Shown: positions 35,760 to 43,890, numbered from the stretch's first letter. The stretch: DNA of 64,000 bases from Algoriphagus iocasae (GCF_014206875.1 NZ_JACIJO010000002.1:1354006-1418005), one strand, 5' to 3'. Made by a program: numbers and translations. The notes: generated by a model not told the origin, from the sequence alone.

Positions 35760-37037
35760 ATGGCTTATATCGAACCTGCTCCGATAATGGATAAAGAAAA
35801 TCCATTGGAGTCAATGATGGAGAGATTTAACATCGCCGCCGAGAAGCTTGGTCTTTCTGATGAAGTTTACAGCGTCTTAAAAAATCCCGCAAAACAAGTT
35901 ATCGTTTCCTTACCGATTACCATGGATAATGGAAAAATTCAGGTTTTCGAAGGAATCAGAGTAATTCACTCAAACATTTTAGGTCCCGCTAAAGGCGGGA
36001 TTAGATTTGCACCTGATGTTCATCTGGATGAGGTAAAAGCTCTTGCTGCCTGGATGACATGGAAGTGCGCCGTTGTGGACATCCCTTATGGTGGTGGTAA
36101 AGGTGGGGTACGATGTAACCCTAGAGAAATGTCTAAAGGTGAGATCGAACGTTTGGTTCGTGCCTATACCTTGGCTATGATTGACGTTTTTGGGCCGGAC
36201 AAGGATATTCCTGCTCCTGATATGGGAACTGGACCACGTGAAATGGCTTGGTTGATGGATGAGTATTCTAAAGCTCAGGGTATGACCGTAAATGCTGTGG
36301 TAACCGGTAAGCCATTGGTTTTGGGAGGTTCGCTGGGTAGAACAGAAGCTACAGGACGTGGTGTAATGGTTTCTGCTTTGGCAGCCATGCAAAAATTAAA
36401 AATCAACCCATTCCAAGCAACTTGTGCAGTGCAGGGATTTGGAAACGTGGGTTCATGGGCGGCGCTTTTGCTCGAAGAAAGAGGTTTGAAAATTGTTTCT
36501 GTTTCTGACATTTCAGGAGCTTATTACAATAGTAATGGAATCAATATTCAGGAAGCAGTAGCCTATAGAGATTCTAATAACGGAACTTTAGAAGGATTCA
36601 AAGGAGCCGAAAAATTATCCGATCCTGCGGAATTATTGATTTTGGAGGTGGATGTTTTGGTGCCTGCAGCTGTTGAAGATGTGATTACCATTCACAATGT
36701 GGATAAAATCAAGGCAAAATTGATCGTGGAGGGCGCTAATGGTCCTACTTCAGCAAAAGCTGATGCCATCATCAATGAAAAAGGAATTATGGCTGTGCCA
36801 GATATTTTAGCAAATGCAGGTGGAGTTACTGTTTCTTACTTCGAATGGGTACAAAATAGATTGGGTTATAAATGGACTGCGGATCGTGTCAACAGAAGAT
36901 CTGATCGAATCATGAAAGATGCGTTTGATCATGTGTATCAGGCTTCTCAGAAGTACGATGTGCCGATGAGAATCGCTGCTTACATCGTTGCGATTGACAA
37001 AGTAGCCAAGACATATACTTACCGTGGAGGTTTCTAA
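35760..37037 (+). CDS. gdhA: Glu/Leu/Phe/Val dehydrogenase (glutamate dehydrogenase)
   Basis: 425 residues. GGIRFAP, the catalytic PYGGGKGGV loop, APDMGTGPREM and the nucleotide-binding AVQGFGNVGSWAA are those of hexameric glutamate dehydrogenases of the NAD-preferring size class. It interconverts glutamate and 2-oxoglutarate. It has its own promoter-like element and terminator. The integrated element begins 70 bp after its stop. Confidence 0.9.
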   Translation: MAYIEPAPIMDKENPLESMMERFNIAAEKLGLSDEVYSVLKNPAKQVIVSLPITMDNGKIQVFEGIRVIHSNILGPAKGGIRFAPDVHLDEVKALAAWMTWKCAVVDIPYGGGKGGVRCNPREMSKGEIERLVRAYTLAMIDVFGPDKDIPAPDMGTGPREMAWLMDEYSKAQGMTVNAVVTGKPLVLGGSLGRTEATGRGVMVSALAAMQKLKINPFQATCAVQGFGNVGSWAALLLEERGLKIVSVSDISGAYYNSNGINIQEAVAYRDSNNGTLEGFKGAEKLSDPAELLILEVDVLVPAAVEDVITIHNVDKIKAKLIVEGANGPTSAKADAIINEKGIMAVPDILANAGGVTVSYFEWVQNRLGYKWTADRVNRRSDRIMKDAFDHVYQASQKYDVPMRIAAYIVAIDKVAKTYTYRGGF

Positions 37038-37071
37038 TATTTAATCAATCGATCAAATCACTTATCTTTGA

Positions 37072-37101
37072 GGCGTGGACTAAAATCCACGCCTTTTATT
37101 T
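37072..37101 (+). terminator. Rho-independent terminator of gdhA
   Basis: 8-bp stem GGCGTGGA/TCCACGCC, six-base loop, then TTTTATTT. It ends 10 bp before the predicted left attachment site. Confidence 0.88.
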
Positions 37102-37110
37102 GACCCCGAT

Positions 37111-37125
37111 ATGACTATACACAGA
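37111..37125 (+). repeat. Predicted attL core
   Basis: ATGACTATACACAGA, equal to the first 15 bases of psd except for one base. GACCC precedes both copies by a few bases. Sequence past base 37125 no longer matches psd. Confidence 0.7.
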
Positions 37126-37146
37126 ATAGTACGAATACTATTTTTT
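37125..37146 (+). terminator. Hairpin at the left end of the element
   Basis: Stem AATAGTA/TACTATT with loop CGAA, followed by TTTT, directly inside the attL core. It could be a terminator against read-through from gdhA or a recombinase-arm site. Confidence 0.45.
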
Positions 37147-37166
37147 AACATTAAAAAATCATTTGT

Positions 37167-37188
37167 AAGCCTTTAAAGGGCTTTTTTT
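37167..37188 (+). terminator. Terminator-like hairpin upstream of the integrase
   Basis: Imperfect stem AAGCCTTT/AAAGGGCTT followed by a run of seven T. It isolates the integrase promoter from the left flank. TTTGTTCCAA repeats follow at 37190 and 37254. Confidence 0.5.
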
Positions 37189-37275
37189 GTTTGTTCCAAT
37201 GTTTGTTCTTGTGTATTAAATATTTGCCTTTATCGTTTTGAGTTTGTACTTTGTTTGTTCCAAATAATAGCAAAC

Positions 37276-38514
37276 ATGGCTACATTTAACCTTTACCTTG
37301 ATACCCGTAAAACTAGAAAGGACGGGACTTTTACAGTGAAAGTCCGGGCAACACATCGCCGAACGACCAGATATTATCCTTTGCAATACAAGTTCACTGA
37401 AAAGGAGTACTTGAAAATAATGAAGGGTAACCGGCTTACTGAAAGTCAAGAAAAGGCAAAATCAAAAATGGATGCCCTTTTGGAAAAAGCCAAAGAGATT
37501 GCCCAGGACTTAGACGTTTTCAGTTTTGAAGCATTTGCTGTTCGTTTTACTGGAAAAGGAAATTCAAATGATTTGCTTAAGGCACTTCAGGAACGCATAA
37601 CCGAAAATCAAACCAATGGTAAAGTTGGGACCGCCAGTATTGATAAGGATACACTTTCAAGCTTGAAGCTGTATTTGAAAGAAAAAGGAAAGCCCCTTCA
37701 ATTGCAAATGACTGATATTACTCCGAAGTGGCTAGAAGGATTGGAAGCGTGGTATAATAGCAGGGGGATAAGTTCAACCACTATTTACATTCAAATAACA
37801 AGGATTAGAGCAGCAATTAACCAAGCTATTCAAATGAAAATCTTTGATGCCCGGAAATATCCTTTTGGAAAGGTAAAGGAAGGAAAGTATTCGGCACCAA
37901 CCCCGAAAAACACTAAAAGAGCATTGACACAAGATCAACTGATTGCTTTTTTGAATTATGAGCCAAAAACTGATCAAGAACAGTTCGCAAAGGATTTTTG
38001 GATTTTCTCTTTCTTATCCAGTGGTATAAATTTGGGCGATGTGTTTAGTCTTAAGTGGAGTGATTTTAAGGGCAAGGAATCATTCACTTTCACCCGAAGA
38101 AAAACCAAAACCAGATCCAAAAAATCTATAGAAATTACAATATATCTCAAGCCGGAACATTGGGAGATTATTGGAAGGCATGGAGGCCGAAAGCTTGGAG
38201 GCAATGATCATGTATTCAATATCATTGAGCCGGGACTTTCACCGGAAAGAGAACATCAATTGCTAAAGATGGCCGTGAATAAGGTAAATACTTATCTGAA
38301 AAATATTAGTGAGAAGCTCGGGTTTGAATTTGGGATCTCGAGCTATTCGGCAAGGCACAGTTATGCTACTAGGTTAATGAAAACAGCCCCTATTGCATAC
38401 ATAAGCAAACAATTAGGCCATTCAAATATAGCGACAACTGAAGAGTATTTGGGAAGTTTTGAGAAAGCAGAGGCCCAGGAATACGAGGCTAATTTGTTAC
38501 CTAAAGCGCAATAA
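37276..38514 (+). CDS. Tyrosine recombinase (integrase) of the element
   Basis: 412 residues from the ATG at 37276. It has the Bacteroidota integrase layout: an N-terminal arm-binding domain (FNLYLDTRKTRKDGTFTVKVRA), a SAM-like core-binding domain (about 100-210) and a catalytic domain. Lys in RRKTKTRSKK, Arg-His in YSARHSYATRL, His in LGHSNIATT and the Tyr in EEYLGSF are present. The usual first Arg is Asn in SSGINLGD, as also reported for the CTnDOT integrase, which lacks the canonical Arg I. It is expected to insert the element at the psd start. Confidence 0.9.
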   Translation: MATFNLYLDTRKTRKDGTFTVKVRATHRRTTRYYPLQYKFTEKEYLKIMKGNRLTESQEKAKSKMDALLEKAKEIAQDLDVFSFEAFAVRFTGKGNSNDLLKALQERITENQTNGKVGTASIDKDTLSSLKLYLKEKGKPLQLQMTDITPKWLEGLEAWYNSRGISSTTIYIQITRIRAAINQAIQMKIFDARKYPFGKVKEGKYSAPTPKNTKRALTQDQLIAFLNYEPKTDQEQFAKDFWIFSFLSSGINLGDVFSLKWSDFKGKESFTFTRRKTKTRSKKSIEITIYLKPEHWEIIGRHGGRKLGGNDHVFNIIEPGLSPEREHQLLKMAVNKVNTYLKNISEKLGFEFGISSYSARHSYATRLMKTAPIAYISKQLGHSNIATTEEYLGSFEKAEAQEYEANLLPKAQ

Positions 38515-38860
38515 AGATTTATTAATTTTTAAAATGGGTTGCTTTTTTATTAACTAATTGATAATCAGTAATAAAAGTTTTAATAATCATTAATTAAGTT
38601 TGTAAATAACAAACAAAATTTGGTAAAAAATATTTTTACGTTATTTAATAATTTGTAATTACGATTTACATTACTTTACTTTGGTTTAACGATAAAGTTA
38701 ACGACCGACAATACGGAAAGACGTATAGTAACCTGCTATAGGCAATGTGGTAATAATTGGATGAAATGCCATCTTGGGATTGCCATTGACAGCGTGTAGG
38801 TAGGGGACACAAAAATCTATTTTACAGGGGCATTTTCCTGAGATTTAACGGTCGTTATTT
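38515..38860. other. Intergenic region with structured and operator-like sequence
   Basis: No reading frame is convincing. The left half is AT-rich. From 38687 TAACGA motifs occur (38687, 38699). AACGACCG at 38699-38706 is complementary to CGGTCGTT at 38849-38856, bracketing about 150 bases with inner GGCAAT/ATTGCC pairing. This could be a folded leader or small RNA, or paired operators. Confidence 0.4.
38846..38857 (+). promoter_or_regulatory. Operator-like dyad at the start of the HTH gene
   Basis: TAACG-GT-CGTTA, a perfect 5+2+5 inverted repeat ending 3 bp before the ATG. It would block ribosome or polymerase access. Related TAACGA sites occur at 38687, 38699, 39372 and 39387. Confidence 0.45.
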
Positions 38861-39064
38861 ATGCGAACTTCTGAAAAACCTTTACAAAAAGGAAACACAC
38901 TTAAGGGCATGAAAGCTTTAGCAGAACTGCTGGGATGTTCATTGCCAACGGCTCATAAGCTGAAAGCTTCCGGTAAAATTCCATATTATCAGCATAATCG
39001 GTTGATTATTTTTGATAGGGCTGAAGTTCTGAAAGCATTAGAGATGGGAGGGCAAAATGGATAA
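38861..39064 (+). CDS. Small MerR/excisionase-type HTH protein
   Basis: 67 residues. KGMKALAELLGCSLPTAHKLKASGKIPYY is a helix-turn-helix followed by the short wing (HNRLIIFDRAEVLKAL) seen in excisionase and AlpA-like DNA-binding proteins. In an integrase-bearing element it is a likely directionality factor or regulator. A perfect dyad overlies its start. The end overlaps the next gene by 8 nt. Confidence 0.7.
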   Translation: MRTSEKPLQKGNTLKGMKALAELLGCSLPTAHKLKASGKIPYYQHNRLIIFDRAEVLKALEMGGQNG

Positions 39065-39368
39065 TCCAATTATTGTCATGTCCCCTGCTCAAGTTGAACA
39101 GCTAATTGCCAATTCTGTAGCAAAAGGAATTCAAATGGCCTTAGGTTCAAATGGTCAAAAATCTGAACCTTTGCCCCCAACCATTCCACTTAAAAAAGCC
39201 GCTGAAATATCAGGAAAAACCCCAAATGCACTACGTGTTCAAATCTCTATTGGAAATCTAAAATGTATGCACAGAGGATCTAGGATTTACCTGGACACAG
39301 ATTATTTCCAAAGATGGCTAAGAGGGGAAGATGAGCCGGAAAGCAATCCACTCGAAATCCTTAAATAG
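39057..39368 (+). CDS. Second HTH / excisionase-like protein
   Basis: 103 residues. The last about 60 residues (IPLKKAAEISGKTPNALRVQISIGNLKCMHRGSRIYLDTDYFQRWL) form a DNA-binding fold like that of excisionases; the N-terminal part (MSPAQVEQLIANSVAKGI) is probably a dimerisation helix. It overlaps the preceding HTH gene by 8 nt. Two TAACGAC motifs lie 15 bp apart just after its stop. Confidence 0.65.
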   Translation: MDNPIIVMSPAQVEQLIANSVAKGIQMALGSNGQKSEPLPPTIPLKKAAEISGKTPNALRVQISIGNLKCMHRGSRIYLDTDYFQRWLRGEDEPESNPLEILK

Positions 39369-39433
39369 TAATAACGACAACAATTTTAACGACAAAATTT
39401 AAATGAAAATGTCAACCAAAAACATTGTCGGTT

Positions 39434-39766
39434 ATGGACAAAAAAGGAAAAAGCCCTACACGGGTGGTGCAAGGCTCAAATGAGTGCTCAAGCTCATTCC
39501 AAAACATTAGATACACGAAAGATACCTATTTTCTCGCTCAAGAAAAAAGAGTTTTTAGAGCTTTTTGGGGACCGCCTAGGACAATGCTAGAGGTGGAGGC
39601 TATCACCGGAATAATGAGGTCAAATATCTGCTATTTCGTGGGGGACTGGCTGAAAACTAATTCTATTAAGCTGGTGGGTGAGGGAATCTGCAGTGTGAGC
39701 AAACATAAAGCAGGTAGATATAGCACCGATCCTAAATATTGGAAAGGAGGCGAAGATGAATCTTGA
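39434..39766 (+). CDS. Hypothetical protein, possible winged helix
   Basis: 110 residues from the ATG at 39434 (an upstream TTG is less likely). The middle, RTMLEVEAITGIMRSNICYFVGDWLKTNSI, reads as a winged-helix pattern. No family is recognised. It overlaps the next gene by 11 nt and lies in the regulatory/replication block of the element. Confidence 0.55.
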   Translation: MDKKGKSPTRVVQGSNECSSSFQNIRYTKDTYFLAQEKRVFRAFWGPPRTMLEVEAITGIMRSNICYFVGDWLKTNSIKLVGEGICSVSKHKAGRYSTDPKYWKGGEDES

Positions 39767-40040
39767 GAGCATACGAATTGAGCGGAAAATGCTCAAAGAA
39801 ATGGATTTTGATGAACTTCTATACAAATACCAACGGGAACTAGATGTTATATCCACTATTTCCCAAAGGCTAAAAGACATAGGTCCTATTGCAATTAACC
39901 CCTTTGATGATTTCGGCCCTCATTTCATGAAAAACCATGCGATCATGGTTCAGCTCGTTAAAAATGAAATCATTCTTAGATCTACAGTACAGCTAGAGCT
40001 TGAATTCAAGATAGGGAAGGAGGTATGTTATGCGGATTAA
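39756..40040 (+). CDS. Hypothetical protein, 94 aa
   Basis: All-helical, charged (SIRIERKMLKEMDFDELLYKYQRELDVISTISQRLKDIG). It overlaps its upstream neighbour by 11 nt and the initiator-like gene by 11 nt, so translation is coupled to both. No function is recognised. Confidence 0.55.
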   Translation: MNLESIRIERKMLKEMDFDELLYKYQRELDVISTISQRLKDIGPIAINPFDDFGPHFMKNHAIMVQLVKNEIILRSTVQLELEFKIGKEVCYAD

Positions 40041-40938
40041 TGGGTTCGAGCAAATCAAACAATTCTATTCCTGGGTATTTGAGAACCAAGGTAAAGGGGT
40101 GAAATCGCATCATATAAGTCTATACATGTTTCTTTGGAATCAGAACAACAGGTGCAACTGGGTGGAGTGGTTCAAGTGTCCATACGACACGGGTATGACA
40201 GGATCCGGTATTAATTCTAAGCACACATATTATAAAGTGCTCAAAGAGCTTGCTGAATGGGGTTTGATAGAATATAAACCAGGGAAAAACGAGCATTCAT
40301 CACCACTATTTAGCTTAGTTCCACTAGAGGTGCAAAAATGCACCTCTAGTGTACCTCTACCTACACCTCTACCAGAACCTCTAGTGATACCTCTACTAGC
40401 ACCTCTACAGGGAAGAGTTATTAAACAGTTAACAGATAACATTCAACCAATAACAGATAACATGGATTCTATTTTGAGTTTTTTAGAAAGGAAATCAATT
40501 GGGAAATCGCTAATAGGTGATTCCAGTTTAAAGCTCGATGAAAAGGATTTAGAACGAATAAAATTAGGCACAATAAAAATTGCAGATTTCTTCAATATCT
40601 CAGAAGTCAATCAGCCTAACCATTGGATGAAAATTAGAAAGTTCATAGAGTTTCAGGCAAGAAAAGAAAACGGGTTGGAGTATTTATCGGAACAGTTTAC
40701 AGCTTATAAACAACTAAAAACATCTAATGGATTCAAGCATACCTGGAAAAATTGGATTGGAGATCTTTCAGATCATCCAGAGCCGTATTGTGAAGGTGCT
40801 TGGAATAGGGAGAATTGGAAACAGCTATTGGAAGATACTATTCAATCCGAAAAACAGACGAACGGTCAAGTATTGTCCTACAGCCTCAAAAATCCCATCT
40901 CAATTCCGGCCCCAAAGAAGCCTAGGAATCCAGATTGA
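40030..40938 (+). CDS. Replication-initiator-like protein with internal iteron array
   Basis: 302 residues. The N-terminal winged-helix domain (SLYMFLWNQNNRCNW through TYYKVLKELAEWGLIEYKPGKN) resembles initiator proteins of Bacteroidota phages and mobile elements. The C-terminal part (WMKIRKFIEFQ, FKHTWKNWIGDL) is of the kind that follows it in such proteins. The two are joined by a Pro-Leu repeat encoded by six ACCTCTA units at 12-bp spacing. As in lambda gene O, the origin may therefore lie inside the gene. No helicase is adjacent. Confidence 0.6.
   Translation: MRINGFEQIKQFYSWVFENQGKGVKSHHISLYMFLWNQNNRCNWVEWFKCPYDTGMTGSGINSKHTYYKVLKELAEWGLIEYKPGKNEHSSPLFSLVPLEVQKCTSSVPLPTPLPEPLVIPLLAPLQGRVIKQLTDNIQPITDNMDSILSFLERKSIGKSLIGDSSLKLDEKDLERIKLGTIKIADFFNISEVNQPNHWMKIRKFIEFQARKENGLEYLSEQFTAYKQLKTSNGFKHTWKNWIGDLSDHPEPYCEGAWNRENWKQLLEDTIQSEKQTNGQVLSYSLKNPISIPAPKKPRNPD
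40322..40463 (+). other. Putative replication origin inside the initiator gene
   Basis: Order: a 13-bp perfect inverted repeat with four-base loop (40322-40351); ACCTCTA six times, starting at 40342, 40353, 40365, 40377, 40389 and 40401; and two copies of TAACAGATAACAT (40430 and 40451, 21 bp apart) in AT-rich DNA. Synonymous positions in the repeat codons do not vary. Confidence 0.55.
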
Positions 40939-40982
40939 TAAAATCAACAATAAGATAAACTTAAACCATAACAAAACAGAAA

Positions 40983-41225
40983 ATGGAAAAATTACAGACC
41001 AGACTTATTGAGCAAACCCTAAAAGGTAAGCCCGAAAGCCTAAAAAAAATGGCCATGAGCCAGTTCAAAAGGATGAGCTTCACGACTGAAGATGAATTTC
41101 TAGAATTCCTGGATGATTTGGGATCATCTGGTGAAGATTCCAAAGGGAAAAAGGAATTCAAAGGCTTAAAAGTAGAGCCGGACAAAGAGGTGGTGAAAGA
41201 AGTAGTGGCTCACATGATGAAATAA
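40983..41225 (+). CDS. Hypothetical protein, 80 aa
   Basis: A small charged protein (LEKLQTRLIEQTLKGKPESLKKMAMSQ region; EFLEFLDDLGSSGEDSKGKKEFKGLKVEPDKEVVKEVV). No family is recognised. It is four bases upstream of the next gene and 45 bp downstream of the initiator-like gene, so it is likely part of the early operon. Confidence 0.5.
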   Translation: MEKLQTRLIEQTLKGKPESLKKMAMSQFKRMSFTTEDEFLEFLDDLGSSGEDSKGKKEFKGLKVEPDKEVVKEVVAHMMK

Positions 41226-41229
41226 TGAT

Positions 41230-41889
41230 ATGGAAACGAAAGAAAAAGTAATCGTAAAGTATTTCCAAAAGGACCATGAAAATACACTCAAGCACCTAAG
41301 CAGGCTGAATAGTTTGCTAGCTGATTTTGCCGAAAAATACGAGGCGTTTGAAAAAGAAACCGGAATGCCTCCATTGAATCAACGCCTTCTGAAATCATTG
41401 GTAGAGCAAGGCCGATGGCCATTAGAAGGATCCATTGAATCTTTTGTTTCAAATCAGCCAAAACCTTTGCAAAGTACTTACAGGCAATCGCTTTTAAAGG
41501 AGCTGGCAAAATTGGATTTTGCTATCGATAATTTTCAAAAATGGGTTGAATCGATCAATTCTGTCACAAGGTACCCATCCGATTTAAAGAAAATTGAAAA
41601 CTTGCCTTGGAATGGTTTGAAGCTGGAATTGAATCAGAACTACTTTGATTCCATTAAGGGCCATTTTGAGCTTGTATTAGAGTCAGAAGTTGATCAAGGG
41701 TTGTGGGTGCGAGCGGAAGCACTGAGACTTGCTTACAACGAATTTTACTTATTCGCAGATCAACATAAAAGAATGGTTCCGAAAGGCTTTAATGCTCTAT
41801 TTGGGGTTCACCCTACGTTCCCAGTTACTGAAGTGAATCCACATCCGGAGAATTTCTTGCCGTCAAGGCCAATTGGATGGAAGCCGTAA
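41230..41889 (+). CDS. Hypothetical protein, 219 aa
   Basis: A soluble, mostly helical protein (KVIVKYFQKDHENTLKHLSRLNSLLADFAEKYEAF ..., LLKELAKLDFAIDNFQKWVES ...) ending with a Pro-rich PTFPVTEVNPHPENFLPSRP tail. There is no recognised domain or signal peptide. It ends the left operon: a strong hairpin follows at 41905. Replication or packaging roles cannot be separated from sequence. Confidence 0.5.
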   Translation: METKEKVIVKYFQKDHENTLKHLSRLNSLLADFAEKYEAFEKETGMPPLNQRLLKSLVEQGRWPLEGSIESFVSNQPKPLQSTYRQSLLKELAKLDFAIDNFQKWVESINSVTRYPSDLKKIENLPWNGLKLELNQNYFDSIKGHFELVLESEVDQGLWVRAEALRLAYNEFYLFADQHKRMVPKGFNALFGVHPTFPVTEVNPHPENFLPSRPIGWKP

Positions 41890-41904
41890 GTTGAATTTCT
41901 CTCA

Positions 41905-41931
41905 AATCCAGCGCTTTAAATGCGCTGGATT
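41905..41931 (+). terminator. Strong hairpin after the left operon of the element
   Basis: Perfect 10-bp stem AATCCAGCGC/GCGCTGGATT with a 7-nt loop, 16 bp past the stop. The tail is A-rich, not a T-tract, so termination is uncertain. Confidence 0.5.
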
Positions 41932-41986
41932 CCAAAATAAAAAGTTCTTCTGTTAACAATTTTCACTACCGTTTTAGGTTTAGTTT

Positions 41987-42709
41987 ATGGCAAATTATAA
42001 ACGTTTTCGGCCCATTATTGAGGATATGCCTCATATTCGATGTTCACAACTTCGAGAATTTGGAGTTTTGAAGCCAAAAAATATATCAAATGTCGACTTG
42101 ACTATCTGGATAGGGGAAATTCCAGTGGGAAAAATTTGGTGTTATTGCTCAATAAGTGAAATATATTGCTTTGCAAACCTGTCTTGGATCAACGATAAAA
42201 AGGAAAATAAAACACAAACGGTCACTATCCAAAAGAAAGAATCCAACCTAATCTCACACGATCCAAGAACGGGCAAAAACAGTTTGTATTTCTTTGAATG
42301 CCCAGAAACCAAAAAGAGATGCCGAAAGCTTTATTTCACTCCTAATGGATTTGTCTCACGGGAGGCACTTGGAGCATTATATCAGGATCAAGCTCAAAGT
42401 AAATTAATTAGGCAGTTTATTAAGCAATTCAAAATTGATGAGCTTGTCGGTAAGATTATTCAGGACATGAAAAAACCTTATTATAAAAATATTTATAAAG
42501 GAGTAATTACCAAAAGAGCCAAAAAAGATTTGATGAGAGTCAATAAACTAGTAGAGCAGCACAAAAGATTGACTCAAGATTCAATTGATTTTCTTAATGA
42601 GGAAGAAATTAAAATTAGAGAAACCAAAAAGGGGTTCAAGGTTATAACTCGGGTTGCTTCTGGAAATAGTGGATTACCAGATATGGGGGAATTGCCAGAA
42701 TGGGATTAG
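41987..42709 (+). CDS. Hypothetical protein, 240 aa
   Basis: The N-terminal half is strand-rich with several Cys (IWCYCSISEIYCFANLSW) and FFECPETKKRCRKLYFTP, a C-x6-C pair like the zinc-knuckle region of many element-borne proteins. The C-terminal half is lysine-rich and helical (KRAKKDLMRVNKLVEQHKRL), suited to nucleic-acid binding. No family is recognised. It is followed by 416 bp without a gene. Confidence 0.5.
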   Translation: MANYKRFRPIIEDMPHIRCSQLREFGVLKPKNISNVDLTIWIGEIPVGKIWCYCSISEIYCFANLSWINDKKENKTQTVTIQKKESNLISHDPRTGKNSLYFFECPETKKRCRKLYFTPNGFVSREALGALYQDQAQSKLIRQFIKQFKIDELVGKIIQDMKKPYYKNIYKGVITKRAKKDLMRVNKLVEQHKRLTQDSIDFLNEEEIKIRETKKGFKVITRVASGNSGLPDMGELPEWD

Positions 42710-43125
42710 TTTTTCCAAAAATTAAACACTATAAAAAAGGATGATACTATTTCAACAATAGTCATGGATTCCTTAAAAATCAATCTCCATTTATTCCAAA
42801 TGATGCTTTATTAATTTAGAGAACAAATAATTTGCAAACACCTCTTGATTAAAGGTTCAAATCCATATCAATCTATTTAAAATCAATCAAATTGTTTCTA
42901 GAAGGACTATTAGGGATATTCAATTATTTCAATGGTGCAAATAGTGGTGCAAATTATCTGTTTATATTCTGTTAAATAATTATGTAAATACTATTATTTA
43001 CACTGTAAATATTACTCTTTGCGCTGTAAATAAAAATTATATTGACATTAAAAATATATTATTTACAGTCATAAAATAATTATAATATAATTTGTTGTTA
43101 TGTGTTTTGTATATCATATTTAAGC
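42710..43125. promoter_or_regulatory. AT-rich regulatory region with CTGTAAATA sites
   Basis: No gene is seen. TGGTGCAAAT occurs twice (42933 and 42945). A perfect 17-bp dyad TATTTACA-C-TGTAAATA lies at 42995-43011, with further half-sites at 42981, 43024 and 43060 (inverted). These lie 60-145 bp upstream of the 43126 gene and probably bind a dimeric repressor. Confidence 0.5.
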
Positions 43126-43350
43126 ATGATATACAATTCGTATTGCCCAGATGAATGGACATTTATTGATGATCAGATTTTAGCCATGGATATGTGTTCA
43201 TTGCTTGATAATCAATGGGAATTAGATCGAGAGACTAGAAAGTCAATATGGAGCCTATATCTGGCTCATGCTAAACACAAATCTTTATTACTTAACAACT
43301 ATAATCATGGAAAATCAAATTGTAAAAACCAGAAGTATGAATGGAATTGA
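43126..43350 (+). CDS. Hypothetical protein, 74 aa
   Basis: Starts at the ATG at 43126 (MIYNSYCPDEWTFID); an earlier GTG would extend into the operator region. Acidic at the front, ending HGKSNCKNQKYEWN. No family is recognised. It is the first gene after the operator array and overlaps the next gene by 44 nt. Confidence 0.5.
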   Translation: MIYNSYCPDEWTFIDDQILAMDMCSLLDNQWELDRETRKSIWSLYLAHAKHKSLLLNNYNHGKSNCKNQKYEWN

Positions 43351-43888
43351 TCCATCAGCTCCTTACTATGTGACACGTGTGTATTTATCTAATGGTGAAG
43401 CTCAAAAGGAATTTAAATTTCAAGAATTGGATTTCGATCTAATGAGGTCAAGGGCTAAAGCATTTGCAAGAATGGAGTTTGAAATTCAAAAGGACGTTGC
43501 TAAAGAAATAGAAGTATTAATTTGTAATTCTTTTAATGACGAAATTGTAGAGCACAAATTAAAATCTCTTTCTGAGGGAAGCGATAGGGATGGACTTCAC
43601 CAAGAGATCCTGATTCATAATCTGTTTGGTTGCACAGATTGGACTGAAATTGAAGAGATGTATGATGAGGAGATAGAAAACCTTGAGGAAGCTGAAAACA
43701 TGAAGCTACAGGCACTAAAAGCAGTTGATAAAATTGAAGAGGCTTTACAAGAAATCTATGCTTGTGAATCAATCTTTATCGATGATCAGTTTCTTTTTGA
43801 TTGGGTATCAATCATGAGTGCAAGGGCTAAATTATTGAAAGGCGAAATCCAGGATAAAATTGATTTCAGACTAAATTCAGCTGCATAA
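43307..43888 (+). CDS. Hypothetical protein, 193 aa
   Basis: Begins MENQIVKTRSMNG. Mid-part strands (APYYVTRVYLSNGEAQKEFKF) are followed by long acidic helices (IEEMYDEEIENLEEAENMKLQALKAVDKIEEALQEI) likely to form a coiled coil. No family is recognised. The ATG at 43307 is preferred over an upstream one because it gives a tighter junction with the preceding gene. Confidence 0.5.
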   Translation: MENQIVKTRSMNGIDPSAPYYVTRVYLSNGEAQKEFKFQELDFDLMRSRAKAFARMEFEIQKDVAKEIEVLICNSFNDEIVEHKLKSLSEGSDRDGLHQEILIHNLFGCTDWTEIEEMYDEEIENLEEAENMKLQALKAVDKIEEALQEIYACESIFIDDQFLFDWVSIMSARAKLLKGEIQDKIDFRLNSAA

Positions 43889-43890
43889 CC

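Noticed and set aside
40342..40407. Short regular repeats, possibly a CRISPR-like array
   Set aside because: Units are 7 bp with 5-bp spacers, lie inside a coding sequence, and no cas genes are near. Iterons fit better.
42854..42864. GGTTCAAATCC, like a tRNA T-loop
   Set aside because: The T-stem does not pair beyond two bases, and there is no anticodon arm or acceptor stem around it. It is not a tRNA.
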